Made by a program: the position numbers and the translations under genes. Source: Phenylobacterium montanum (GTDB taxonomy: Bacteria > Pseudomonadota > Alphaproteobacteria > Caulobacterales > Caulobacteraceae). Taken from it: DNA of 64,000 nucleotides. The DNA is taken from the NCBI RefSeq assembly GCF_018135625.1, contig NZ_CP073078.1, positions 372,001 through 436,000 of the forward strand. The letters run 5' to 3'. Shown piece after piece: positions 28,674-41,988 of the stretch (position 1 is the stretch's first letter; each line of letters opens with the position of its first letter). The notes beneath the pieces were generated by a model. It made no database searches. It saw only the letters and a list, made by a program, of their open reading frames with translations, and was not told the DNA's origin.

Positions 28674-29270
28674 TCACCCGGGACGGTCGGCGCCCTGGCG
28701 GCCAAGGCCCGGGATCAGCATCGGCGTGCGTCGGCGATAGGCCTCGTAGGCGTCGTCGCCCAGTTCGGACGACAGGAACCGCTCCTCGATCCGGGCCTTG
28801 ATCCAGAATCCCAGGGCCATCAGGGCCGCCCCGGCGAAGCCCGAGACCGCGCCGCGCAGGAGGGCGGTGGCCGCGCCGGCCAGGATCAGGCCGCTGTAGA
28901 TCGGGTGCCGCACCAGGGCGTAGGGGCCGGTGTCGACGACGTGATGCCCGGCCTTGCGCGTCACCGTGCCGGACCACAGCTGGCCCAGGTGCAGCCGCGC
29001 CCACCAGCAGAAACCGAGGCCCGCAGCGGTGACGGCGACCAGCAGCCATCCCGGCGCCTCGTCCATGACCCAGATGTGCCCAGGCGCCGCCCCGGCCGGG
29101 ACGCGGACCACCAGCAACAGCCAGATCCCCAGAGCCGTGATCGCCCAATAGAGTCCCTGGTCCCACAGCGAGACCCGCCTTGCGGCCGGCGCGGCCCACA
29201 GCGCGGCGATAACCCACGAAAGCGCCCAGGCGTCCCAGATCCAGAAGATGACGTTGAAGGGCGAGATCAT
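28674..29270 (-). CDS. Isoprenylcysteine carboxyl methyltransferase-like membrane protein
   Basis: A 198-residue integral membrane protein with about five hydrophobic helices and the C-terminal signature VDTGPYALVRHPIYSGLIL, followed by RIEERFLSSELGDDAYEAYRRRTPMLIPGL. That RHPxY plus E-E-x(n)-Y-x-x-Y pattern defines the ICMT/PEMT membrane methyltransferase fold, in which the region binds S-adenosylmethionine. Bacterial members methylate unknown lipidic or small substrates. The start at 29270 removes a 27-residue extension with no coding character. It is 7 bases downstream of the acetyltransferase, so co-transcribed. Confidence 0.85.
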   Translation of the reverse strand: MISPFNVIFWIWDAWALSWVIAALWAAPAARRVSLWDQGLYWAITALGIWLLLVVRVPAGAAPGHIWVMDEAPGWLLVAVTAAGLGFCWWARLHLGQLWSGTVTRKAGHHVVDTGPYALVRHPIYSGLILAGAATALLRGAVSGFAGAALMALGFWIKARIEERFLSSELGDDAYEAYRRRTPMLIPGLGRQGADRPG

Positions 29271-29277
29271 CGCGGCC

Positions 29278-29697
29278 TCACCGGGTCCGGCGGAAGGCGA
29301 AGGCGTCTTTCTGCGGCTCCATGCCGATCCGCTCATAGAAGCCCACCGCATCGGGCATGGAGAGCAGGATCACGCTGACCTCGGGCCCCAGCTCGGCCTG
29401 GACCGCCGCCAGCAGGCCCCGCCCGACCCCCAGCCCCTGGGCCTCGGCGCCCACCGCCAGCTCGGAGACGTAGGCGCACCACGAGAAGTCGGTGACACAG
29501 CGCGCCACGCCCAAGAGCCGCCTGTCGCGCCGTCGCCGTGCGGTCATGATAAGGTTCGCGTGTGCCAGCATGCGGCCGATCCGCACCGCGTCATCCAGCG
29601 GCCGTGTCGCGCCCAGGCCGGATTCCGCCAGCACCTGGCTGAACTCGGCGACGGACAGGTCCTGCTCGCGAGCATAGGCCACCTCGGCGTCGGTCAT
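29278..29697 (-). CDS. GNAT family N-acetyltransferase
   Basis: A 139-residue acetyltransferase. The acetyl-CoA-binding motif A is ELAVGAEAQGLGVGRGLL (Q-G-L-G-V-G), preceded by the strand WCAYVSELAV and followed by VILLSMPDAVGFYERIGM, the usual C-terminal GNAT element. GGAGGAAC lies just upstream of the ATG at 29697 and decides this start over a longer frame from 29796. Substrate unknown. Confidence 0.9.
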   Translation of the reverse strand: MTDAEVAYAREQDLSVAEFSQVLAESGLGATRPLDDAVRIGRMLAHANLIMTARRRRDRRLLGVARCVTDFSWCAYVSELAVGAEAQGLGVGRGLLAAVQAELGPEVSVILLSMPDAVGFYERIGMEPQKDAFAFRRTR

Positions 29698-29915
29698 CAC
29701 GTTCCTCCGACTGCATTCTCTAACCCGGATCGCGCCGGCTTGACAGTGCCACAACCTTTGCGGGATGCTTGGGCCGTCATCGAGCCTGGCGGGCAAGAAT
29801 TCGCCAATGAACCTCAGGACGAGGCGAATAGAGATCGCCCTGCGTCCAGGTCGAAGCTAAACTTCGGCTGGTTTTCGATGCGGGCGGACCAAGCGCCGAT
29901 TGTGGGGCGGAAGTC

Positions 29916-31742
<1,827 letters not shown>

Positions 31743-31803
31743 GGGCAATGAATGCTCCGCTCTTCCTGGCGAAGGCGCTGAGTTTGGCGGCTTTGCAGAA
31801 TAT

Positions 31804-31977
31804 CCTCATCCTGAGGCGCCCGCGCAGTGGGCCTCGAAGGACGCAGTGGTGAGGCCGTGCGTCCTTCGAGGCCCGACGCTTCGCGCCGGGCGCCTCATGA
31901 TGAGGAAGTTTTTGGACTGCAAAAAAGAATCGTCATGGTGAGGAGCGGCCCGAAGGGGCGCGTCTCGAACCACGCAC
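31804..31977. repeat. Two REP-like palindromes downstream of a hybrid kinase
   Basis: A long imperfect palindrome runs from CCTCATC (31804) to GATGAGG (31905), with GGCGCC and CCTCGAAGGACGCA segments pairing with their complements. A second, shorter one at about 31931-31977 begins TCATGGTGAGGAGCGG and has inner complementary GC blocks around a GAAG loop. Both look like intergenic repeat families of Caulobacterales. This explains most of the space between 31743 and the next start at 32012. Confidence 0.6.
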
Positions 31978-32011
31978 GAGCTTCGCGACGGCGCCAAAAA
32001 AGGGTGATTCC

Positions 32012-33118
32012 ATGCGCATCTTTGTGGTCGCGGCCGCGCTCTGCCTCGCCGTCACGGCTCCGCCGCCAGCCTCGGCCGCCGACTCTGCGCCGCAGGCGCC
32101 GCCCGAAACGATCTGGCGCGACGCCCCCGACGGCGGGCTCGAGCACCTGCAGTCGGGCCTGGCCTGCCCGCGCAGTCTCGGCGAATATGATCGGCGCACG
32201 GCGTTCGTCTTCGACAATTTCGGCCTGGACGTCGGCTGCGACTACCAGGCGCGCGAAGCGAGCGTGACCCTCTACCTCACCCGTCGGACCCAGGGCGGCT
32301 TGGACGAGGCCATGGCTGAGGCCAAGCGCGAACTGGTGCAGTTCGGCGCCGCCGACAACCCCCAACTGCTGACCGAGCAGCGCTATGACGAGGCCGGCCA
32401 CGCCTGGACCACCGCCCTCTACGCTAAGGACGGCGGGCGCCATTCGGGCATCTGGATGACCGACCTCTACGGCTGGACTCTGGAATATCGTGCGACCTAT
32501 TCCCTGGCCGTGGAATCCCAGGTCCAGGCCGACCTCAAGGCCTTCACCGCCCAGATCGCCTCCACCGCGGGCACACGCCTGGCTCTCTGCGCCAAGCCGG
32601 CTCCGCCCGAGCGGCATGGCGCGGCGGCCCCGGCGACCAAGGACGACTCAGCGACGTCGCTGATGGACGCCCTCGTCGGCGCCGCCGCGATCCAGACAGC
32701 GGTGCAAGACAAGCACGCCAAGCCAAAACCCGTCCTCTGGTGCGTCGAGCGCCCGCTAAAGATCGAAGGCCATGGCGCCCTCTACTGGCGCGGGGTGGAC
32801 GAAACCGGCGCCGACGCCCGCACCGACCAAGTCACCGCCCTGACGATCAAGACCACGCCCGGCCTTACCGTCACCCCCGACACCATGGGCGGCCTGATCG
32901 AGGCCCTGGGCAAGAAGGACGGCGACGACGCCCCTCCGCGCTGGGTCGCCGTCCTTGAGGCCAAGAGCCAGTCGACCATCTTCGGCTACTTCAATGGCCG
33001 TCCGACGCCCGAGGTCCTGGCCGAACTGTTCGGCCGCATCATGGCCGGCAAGGCCAAGCCCCTGGCCAGCTACGACGCCAGCCGCAAGAACATCACCATC
33101 ACCATGCCGAAGGAGTGA
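32012..33118 (+). CDS. Hypothetical secreted protein
   Basis: 368 residues with a clear signal peptide (MRIFVVAAALCLAVTAPPPA, cleavage near residue 22). The mature protein has an early CPRSLGEYDRRTAFVFDNFG region with two cysteines (CPRS and VGCDYQ) that could form a disulfide. A second half begins near LWCVERPLKIEGHG. No transmembrane helix or known catalytic motif. I do not recognise a family. GTGATTCC precedes the ATG without a strong ribosome binding site. It sits between repeats and the sidA-dnaE unit. Confidence 0.7.
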   Translation: MRIFVVAAALCLAVTAPPPASAADSAPQAPPETIWRDAPDGGLEHLQSGLACPRSLGEYDRRTAFVFDNFGLDVGCDYQAREASVTLYLTRRTQGGLDEAMAEAKRELVQFGAADNPQLLTEQRYDEAGHAWTTALYAKDGGRHSGIWMTDLYGWTLEYRATYSLAVESQVQADLKAFTAQIASTAGTRLALCAKPAPPERHGAAAPATKDDSATSLMDALVGAAAIQTAVQDKHAKPKPVLWCVERPLKIEGHGALYWRGVDETGADARTDQVTALTIKTTPGLTVTPDTMGGLIEALGKKDGDDAPPRWVAVLEAKSQSTIFGYFNGRPTPEVLAELFGRIMAGKAKPLASYDASRKNITITMPKE

Positions 33119-33162
33119 GGGGGAGGGCCGTGGCGGCCGCGAACGAAGCCGTGTGTCCGGCC

Positions 33163-33192
33163 TTGACGCGGAACAAAACCAGAAATAAGAAC
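33163..33192 (+). promoter_or_regulatory. Promoter with a near-consensus LexA box for the sidA-like gene and dnaE
   Basis: TTGACG (33163-33168) is followed after 17 bases by TAAGAA (33186-33191), a plausible promoter. Its spacer holds GAAC-N7-GAAA (33171-33185), one mismatch from the alphaproteobacterial LexA box GAAC-N7-GAAC (GTTC-N7-GTTC on the other strand). Another GAAC lies at 33189-33192. LexA there would block the promoter. Assignment is by inspection. Confidence 0.5.
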
Positions 33193-33225
33193 AAAAAAGC
33201 AACCCGCTTTCCACAGGGGATTCAC

Positions 33226-33315
33226 ATGGTTCGGATGGCTTGGGACGGTCTGGCGCTTGCTTCGGTGGCGAGCTTCGTTTGGATGATGCTGGCGGTGGTT
33301 CAGCACGTGGGCTGA
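33226..33315 (+). CDS. sidA: 29-residue membrane peptide, SidA-like SOS division inhibitor
   Basis: An ATG with AGGGG about 7 bases upstream encodes exactly 29 residues: a short basic N-terminus (MVRMAW), then one hydrophobic helix ([17 protein letters not shown]) and a stop 35 bases before dnaE. In Caulobacter crescentus the SOS-induced division inhibitor SidA is a 29-residue inner-membrane peptide acting on FtsW/FtsN; from memory its gene lies next to dnaE. Length, topology, position and the near-consensus LexA box upstream all fit. Sequence identity to SidA was not checked. The gene is too short for most gene finders. Confidence 0.6.
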   Translation: MVRMAWDGLALASVASFVWMMLAVVQHVG

Positions 33316-33350
33316 GTCGCGGCGCGGGCGTCGGAACGGGAGCGCGGCTG

Positions 33351-36800
<3,450 letters not shown>

Positions 36801-36807
36801 GCCGTTA

Positions 36808-38061
36808 CTACCGGTCCCCGGATAGCGCCTTGAGGATCTCGGCCTCGCCGCAGACGCCCAGCAGCCGGCCGTTCTCGACCAGCAGCACGGGATGGCGGTT
36901 GGCCTCGCAGATCTTGATGATGGCGCTGAGCGGCAGGCCGGCTTCGGCCAGGATCATGCTGTCGGGGCGGATCGGGCCGCCCTGGGGCTCGTGGCGCAAC
37001 AGCACCCGCTCCTCGCCCTCGACGTGGCAGGCGAGGGGGTGGCGGTCGGCGTCGAGCTCGAGGCGATAGCGGCGGCGGCTGTCGAGCCACACCCCGCCGG
37101 CCTCGGCTTCCAGGTCGTCAACGCCGCGCATGACCGTGGCGCCGGTCAGGACCGACAACGGATTCATGTGCCGCACGAACTGGGCGACATAGTCGTTGGC
37201 CGGCCTGAGCACGATGTCCTGGGCGTCACCCGTCTGGACGATGCGGCCGCCTTCCATGATGGTGATCTGGTCGCCGAGCTTCAGCGCCTCGTCCAGGTCG
37301 TGGCTGACGAAGATGATGGTCTTCTGCACGCTCTCCTGCAGGCTGATCAGCTCGTCCTGCAGTCGGCTCCTGATCAGCGGATCGAGGGCCGAGAACGGCT
37401 CGTCCATCAGGAGGATGTCGGCGTCGGTGGCGAAGGCCCTGGCCAGGCCCACGCGCTGCTGCATGCCGCCACTGAGTTCCTGGGTCTTGCGGTCGGCCCA
37501 TTCGGCCAGGCCCACCAGCTCCAGCTTCTCGTCGACGATCCTGCGCCGCTGGGCCTTGTCCATGCCCTGGAATTCCAGGCCCAGGCCGACATTGTCGCGC
37601 ACGGTGCGCCAGGGCAGCAGGGCGAACTGCTGGAACACCATGGCGATCGACTTGCGGCGCACTTCGCGCAAGGTCGGCGCGTCGCAACTGGCCACATCGA
37701 CCACGCCGCCCTGGTGGCGAACCAGCACCTGGCCGCGGGTGACGCTGTTCAGGCCGTTGGCGGCGCGCAGCAGGGTGGACTTGCCTGAGCCGGAAAGACC
37801 CATCAGCACCGAGATCTCCCCGGCCCTGACGGTCAGGTTGGCGCCGGCGACGCCCAGAACCACCCCGGTCTCAGCGGCGATCTGGCTGCGGGTGGAGCCG
37901 GCCTCCATCAGCGAGATGGCCTTGGCCATGGCCGGGTCGCGCGCGCCCTTGCCGGCCTTGCCGAACAAGATGTCGACCTCTTTGAACTCGACCGCGGTGG
38001 TCACGTCGCCGGCTTCCTGGCGAGGGGGCTCATCGGTGAGGGCCGCCGCGTGAACGTTCAT
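36808..38061 (-). CDS. Glycine betaine/choline-type ABC transporter ATPase
   Basis: A 417-residue ATPase of the ProV/OpuAA/ChoV group. N-terminal VDILFGKAGKGARDPAMAKAISL is the family extension. Walker A GLSGSGKST, Q-loop FQQFALLPWRTVRDNVGLGLE, signature LSGGMQQRVGLARAF and Walker B ILLMDEPFSALDPLIR are intact. The C-terminus has a CBS-like segment (LPLSAIIKICEANRHPVLLVENGRLLGVCGEAEILKAL), used in relatives to sense ionic strength. Its start overlaps the stop of the dehydrogenase gene by one base. The matching permease/binding protein is encoded at 43083-44891. Confidence 0.93.
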   Translation of the reverse strand: MNVHAAALTDEPPRQEAGDVTTAVEFKEVDILFGKAGKGARDPAMAKAISLMEAGSTRSQIAAETGVVLGVAGANLTVRAGEISVLMGLSGSGKSTLLRAANGLNSVTRGQVLVRHQGGVVDVASCDAPTLREVRRKSIAMVFQQFALLPWRTVRDNVGLGLEFQGMDKAQRRRIVDEKLELVGLAEWADRKTQELSGGMQQRVGLARAFATDADILLMDEPFSALDPLIRSRLQDELISLQESVQKTIIFVSHDLDEALKLGDQITIMEGGRIVQTGDAQDIVLRPANDYVAQFVRHMNPLSVLTGATVMRGVDDLEAEAGGVWLDSRRRYRLELDADRHPLACHVEGEERVLLRHEPQGGPIRPDSMILAEAGLPLSAIIKICEANRHPVLLVENGRLLGVCGEAEILKALSGDR

Positions 38062-40580
38062 CAGACCCCTTTCAGCGCCAGGTTCTCGGGATCATAGGGC
38101 GAATCCGGGATCACTGTCGCGCGGTGTCGTTCCCCGAGGATGCTGATCTCGAGTTCTGTGCCGATCTCGGCCAGATCCGGCCGCACCATGGCCAGGGCCA
38201 GCGACTTGTTCACCCGCCAGCCATAGCCGCCCGAGGTGGCGCGGCCGACCAGCGCCTCGCCCAGATAGATCGGCTCGGAACCGCGCGCGTCGGCGTCGGT
38301 GACGCCATGCACTTCCAGGGTGACCGCCTTGTTGGCGAAGCCGCGCGCCTTCCAGGCGGCGAGGGCGTCCTTGCCGTGGAAGGTCTGCTTCTTCATGGCG
38401 ATGAAGCGGCCGAGGCCGGATTCCAGCGCTGCGTATTCGATCGAAAGCTCGCGCGGGATCAGCTTGTAGGTCTTTTCCAGGCGCATGGAGTCCATGGCGC
38501 GGATGCCGAAGGGCTTAAGGTCGAATTCGGCGCCGGCCTCGAACAGCTTGTCGAAGATGTAGTTCTGCATCTCGATCGGGTGGTGCAGCTCCCAGCCCAG
38601 CTCGCCGACGAAGTTGACGCGCAGGGCCTTGGTGTGGGCCGCGCCGATGTCGATGTCCTTGCCGGTCAGCCAGGGGAAGGCCTCATTCGACAAGTCGGCG
38701 TCGGTGACCTTGGCCAACAGCTCGCGTGAGCGCGGGCCGGCCAGGACCAGCACGCCATATTGCGTGGTGATCTTCTCGATCCGCACCGAGCCGTCGGTCG
38801 GCATCGCCTTGAGCAGGTAGTCGTAGTCGTGCCGCTCCAGGGCGCCAGCCGAGACCAGGTAGAAGCTCTGCGGCGCCTCGCGATAGACGGTAAACTCGGC
38901 CCGCACCCCGCCCTTGGCGGTAAGCAGGTAGGTCAGGCTGACCTTGCCGACGTCCTTGGGGATGCGGTTGGTGAAGAGGTTGTCCAGCCACGCCTCGGCG
39001 CCCGGCCCCGAGACCTGGAACTTGGCGAAGGCCGACATGTCCAAAAGGCCGACCTTTTCGTGCACATGCCGGCACTCGGCGCCCACATGCTCGAAATAGT
39101 TGGAGCGGCGGAAGCTCCACTTTTCGCGGATCGGATCGCCTTCCTTGGCGGGTTCGGGGTGGTTCTCGTTCAGGATCACGTCCGGCTTGTCGAGGTCGGC
39201 CTCGGTCAGGGCGTAGCCGGCGGGGGCGAACCAGTTGGGCCGCTCCCAGCCAAACACCGAGCCGAACACCGCGCCGAGGGCCTTCATGCGGTCATAGCAA
39301 GGGGTGCGGCGCAGGGGCCGCGCACCCGTGCGCTCCTCGTCCGGATAGTGGACGGTGAAGACCTTGGCGTAGGCCTCTTCGTTCTTTTGGCGGAGGTAGC
39401 CTTTGGAGGCGTAGTCCCCGAACCGGCGCGGATCGACACCCATCATGTCGATGGTCGGCTCGCCCTCGACGATCCAGTGGGCCAACTGCCAGCCGGCGCC
39501 GCCGGCGGCGGTGACGCCGAAGCTGTGGCCCTCGTTGAGCCAGAAGTTCTTCAGCCCGTTCCAGGCCGGGCCGACGATCGGGCTGCCGTCGGGGGTGTAG
39601 GCGATGGCGCCGTTGAAGATCTTCTTGATGCCGACCTCGGCGAAGGCCGGCACGCGGGCGATGGCCGCCTCGATGTGCGGGGCCAGGCGGTCCAGGTCCT
39701 CCTGGAACAGCTCGTATTCCGATTGCGGGTCCGGCCCATCAACATAGCAGCAGGGCGCGCCGACCTCGTAGGGGCCGAGCAAGAGACCGCCGGCCTCCTC
39801 GCGCATGTAGTAGGAGGCGTCGCTCTCGCGCAGCACGCCCATTTCCGGCAGGCCGGCCGCCTTGCGCGCCTGGATCGCCGGGTGGGCCTCGGTGACGATG
39901 TACTGGTGCTCGACCGGGATCACCGGCACGTCGAGGCCGACCATGGCCCCGGTGCGGCGGGCGAAGTTGCCGGTGGCCGAGACCACGTGTTCGCAGGTGA
40001 TGTCGCCCTTGTCGGTCGAGACCACCCACTCGCCGTTCGGCTTCTGGGTGACGCCCGTGACGGTGGTCTGGCGATGGATGGTGGCGCCGCGGCTGCGGGC
40101 CCCGCGGGCCAGGGCCTGGGTCAGGTCGGCCGGCTGGATGTAGCCGTCGTCGGGATGCTGGATGGCGCCGATCAGGTCGTCGGTCTCGCAGAGCGGCCAG
40201 ATCTCCTTGACCTGCTCTGGGGTGAGGAAGCGAACGTCGACGCCGATCGTCTTGGCCACCCCGGCATAGTACTTGTATTCGTCCATCCGGTCAGGGGTGC
40301 GGGCTAGGCGGATGTTGCTGACGCGGGAGAAGCCGACGTTCAGCTCGGTCTCGGCTTCGAGCGTGGGATAGAAGCCGACCGAATACTTGTGCATCTGGCC
40401 GACGGAATAGCTCATGTTGAACAGGGGCAAGAGGCCCGCGGCGTGCCAGGTGGAGCCCGAGGTCAGCTCCTTGCGCTCGATCAGCACGCAGTCGCTCCAG
40501 CCGAGCTTGGCCAGGTGATAGAGGGTGCTGACCCCGACGACCCCGCCGCCGATCACCACCACGCGCGCATGCGAATTCAT
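38061..40580 (-). CDS. FAD-dependent dehydrogenase/GcvT fusion (dimethylglycine or sarcosine dehydrogenase family)
   Basis: An 839-residue flavoenzyme. The N-terminal DAO domain has VVVIGGGVVGVSTLYHLAKLG and SGSTWHAAGLLP, where the His is the usual covalent FAD attachment point. From about residue 430 a GcvT-type folate-binding domain and C-terminal barrel follow (YAALESGLGRFIAMKKQTFHGKDAL and later). Such enzymes demethylate dimethylglycine or sarcosine, passing the one-carbon unit to tetrahydrofolate. Its translational coupling to a betaine-type ABC ATPase supports a role in quaternary-amine catabolism. Which N-methyl amine is used cannot be told. Confidence 0.9.
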   Translation of the reverse strand: MNSHARVVVIGGGVVGVSTLYHLAKLGWSDCVLIERKELTSGSTWHAAGLLPLFNMSYSVGQMHKYSVGFYPTLEAETELNVGFSRVSNIRLARTPDRMDEYKYYAGVAKTIGVDVRFLTPEQVKEIWPLCETDDLIGAIQHPDDGYIQPADLTQALARGARSRGATIHRQTTVTGVTQKPNGEWVVSTDKGDITCEHVVSATGNFARRTGAMVGLDVPVIPVEHQYIVTEAHPAIQARKAAGLPEMGVLRESDASYYMREEAGGLLLGPYEVGAPCCYVDGPDPQSEYELFQEDLDRLAPHIEAAIARVPAFAEVGIKKIFNGAIAYTPDGSPIVGPAWNGLKNFWLNEGHSFGVTAAGGAGWQLAHWIVEGEPTIDMMGVDPRRFGDYASKGYLRQKNEEAYAKVFTVHYPDEERTGARPLRRTPCYDRMKALGAVFGSVFGWERPNWFAPAGYALTEADLDKPDVILNENHPEPAKEGDPIREKWSFRRSNYFEHVGAECRHVHEKVGLLDMSAFAKFQVSGPGAEAWLDNLFTNRIPKDVGKVSLTYLLTAKGGVRAEFTVYREAPQSFYLVSAGALERHDYDYLLKAMPTDGSVRIEKITTQYGVLVLAGPRSRELLAKVTDADLSNEAFPWLTGKDIDIGAAHTKALRVNFVGELGWELHHPIEMQNYIFDKLFEAGAEFDLKPFGIRAMDSMRLEKTYKLIPRELSIEYAALESGLGRFIAMKKQTFHGKDALAAWKARGFANKAVTLEVHGVTDADARGSEPIYLGEALVGRATSGGYGWRVNKSLALAMVRPDLAEIGTELEISILGERHRATVIPDSPYDPENLALKGV

Positions 40581-40722
40581 GAACCGTTCCCGACGGAAGT
40601 CTTCCGCCGCAGGGGATCTACGGCGCCTGGAACGATAGGTCCGGGGCGTGTGCTGTCGAGAGAATGTTTACGCCGCTGGATTGGAACGATTGCGACGCGT
40701 TTTCGTCGCTCGCGTTCAAGAA

Positions 40723-40753
40723 CCGCAGCGCCGGGCTGAAACCGGCGCTGCGG
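40723..40753 (-). terminator. Terminator-like hairpin after the small dimeric-barrel gene
   Basis: A perfect 12-base GC-rich stem (40723-40734 with 40742-40753) and 7-base loop begin 14 bases past the stop of the minus-strand gene at 40767. Only a short T-rich tail follows on that strand, so termination may be partial. Confidence 0.6.
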
Positions 40754-40766
40754 CTTCCGGCCTGGT

Positions 40767-41066
40767 TCAGAGGCCCTGCCAGAGCGCGGCTTCCACGGTC
40801 TCGGTCACGAACAGGCCCCGGTCCTGGGCGATCTTGAGCATACCCTGGTATTCGGAGTCTTCGAGGAGGGCGTGCGAAGCCTTTTCCCACTGGGCGAGGC
40901 TGTCGTAGCGGGTCACCCAGACGATGTCCTGGGTGCCGGCCAGGCGCGTAGCGACATCGGTATGGATCCCGGTGCGCTTCTCGACCAATTGCGCCACCTG
41001 CTTGGCCCATTGTGCGGGTTCGCTGCCAGCCTTGGCTGAACGGGCGCGGATAGAATACATAATCAT
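40767..41066 (-). CDS. Small dimeric alpha/beta-barrel-like protein (NIPSNAP/antibiotic-monooxygenase fold)
   Basis: A 99-residue cytoplasmic protein. IMYSIRARSAKAGSEPAQWAKQ starts a strand-helix, DIVWVTRYDSLAQWEKASHALL is the second, and a final EAALWQ ends it: the ferredoxin-like pattern of dimeric alpha-beta barrels. GGAGACG before the ATG at 41066 sets the start; a longer frame to 41120 lacks a ribosome binding site. Function unknown. It lies in the amine region, divergent from nothing, with its own terminator. Confidence 0.65.
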   Translation of the reverse strand: MIMYSIRARSAKAGSEPAQWAKQVAQLVEKRTGIHTDVATRLAGTQDIVWVTRYDSLAQWEKASHALLEDSEYQGMLKIAQDRGLFVTETVEAALWQGL

Positions 41067-41357
41067 GGTCGTCTCCTGTCGCTCTATGGCGTCGGCCATT
41101 ATCCAGGCGAGCAAAAGCACTTGCGGCGCTTGCGCCGGAAACGTCCTTGCGACCCTCGGAGACTCGATTGCGAACGAAAACCAAGTCGTTCGAAATTGCG
41201 CGGAGCGCTAATTTTACATAACTTTACTCGAAAGGGCGCCAATGCACGCGTTATCCGAGAGCATGGACCTGAATTTTCAAGCCGACGCTTGCTGAATACA
41301 GTCTGCACCCTGGCCGTAGAGATTCATAGCCGAATCGAAGCTTTGCTTTCGAAAGCT

Positions 41358-41383
41358 CTGGCGCGGCCAAAAAGCCGCGCCAG
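41358..41383 (-). terminator. Hairpin after the exported 148-residue protein gene
   Basis: A perfect 10-base stem (CTGGCGCGGC at 41358-41367 with 41374-41383) and a 6-base loop lie 11 bases past the stop of the minus-strand gene at 41395. The rest of the 41067-41394 gap shows no gene; it is AT-richer and probably holds the promoter of the 40767 gene. Confidence 0.6.
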
Positions 41384-41394
41384 AATGCCAGGGC

Positions 41395-41841
41395 CTACTT
41401 CAGGATCAGCTCGCGGGTGATGATGTCGCCACGCTGGGTGCGAATGGTTTCCCGGTCGACAGCGGCCTTGGCCGAGGCGGTGACGGAGCCGAACTCCTTC
41501 TTGGCCATGGCGTCGAAGTCATCGAGCGGAACGTCGAACGCCGCCATATTCTTGTACTCGACCATCAGGAACAGGTCGGGCTCGTTGTCGCGTTGGTCCT
41601 GGACGGTCAGCACCTTGTAGTCGAGCACCACGCCCTTGGCCTTCAACGCCTCCTGGCGGGCCTTCCACACCGTGGCGACGAAACGCATGTAGTCGTCGAA
41701 ATGACCGGGCTTGGTCTGGATGGCGGCGACGTCCCAGACCGGGCCGTTGTCGTAGGGGCGCGCCGCGTCCTGGGCCGACGCGGCCATGGGCGCCGCGAGC
41801 AGGGCGGCCGAAGCGAGCAAGCCAGTGAGAACGATCTTCAT
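41395..41841 (-). CDS. Hypothetical exported protein
   Basis: 148 residues with a signal peptide (MKIVLTGLLASAALLAAPMAASAQ). The mature protein has VWDVAAIQTKPGHFDDYMRFVATVW, a strand-helix, then LFLMVEYKNMAAFDVPLDDFDAM, resembling the dimeric alpha-beta-barrel layout, but exported. No catalytic residues stand out. CCGGAGATCC precedes the ATG at 41841 and fixes the start. Neighbouring gene 40767-41066 has a related layout, so the two may be distant paralogues. Confidence 0.7.
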   Translation of the reverse strand: MKIVLTGLLASAALLAAPMAASAQDAARPYDNGPVWDVAAIQTKPGHFDDYMRFVATVWKARQEALKAKGVVLDYKVLTVQDQRDNEPDLFLMVEYKNMAAFDVPLDDFDAMAKKEFGSVTASAKAAVDRETIRTQRGDIITRELILK

Positions 41842-41988
41842 GTCCGGATCTCCGGTTTTCCGCGCCCCGGTCGCCGCCGACATGGCGGACTTGTCCCCCT
41901 TTGGACGCGGCGGGAGCTTCCGCCTGGCGCGCGGCAGCACAACTGGACATTTTTGATCGAACGGCGTTCGGCGAAGTTTCGCCGGCGT

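Noticed and set aside
31804-31977. Repeats considered as a CRISPR array
   Set aside because: The repeats are palindromes of different sequence, not identical direct repeats with spacers.
38760-40307. Plus-strand open frame (515 codons) opposite the dehydrogenase/GcvT gene
   Set aside because: Antisense shadow; the minus-strand protein has clear FAD and folate motifs.
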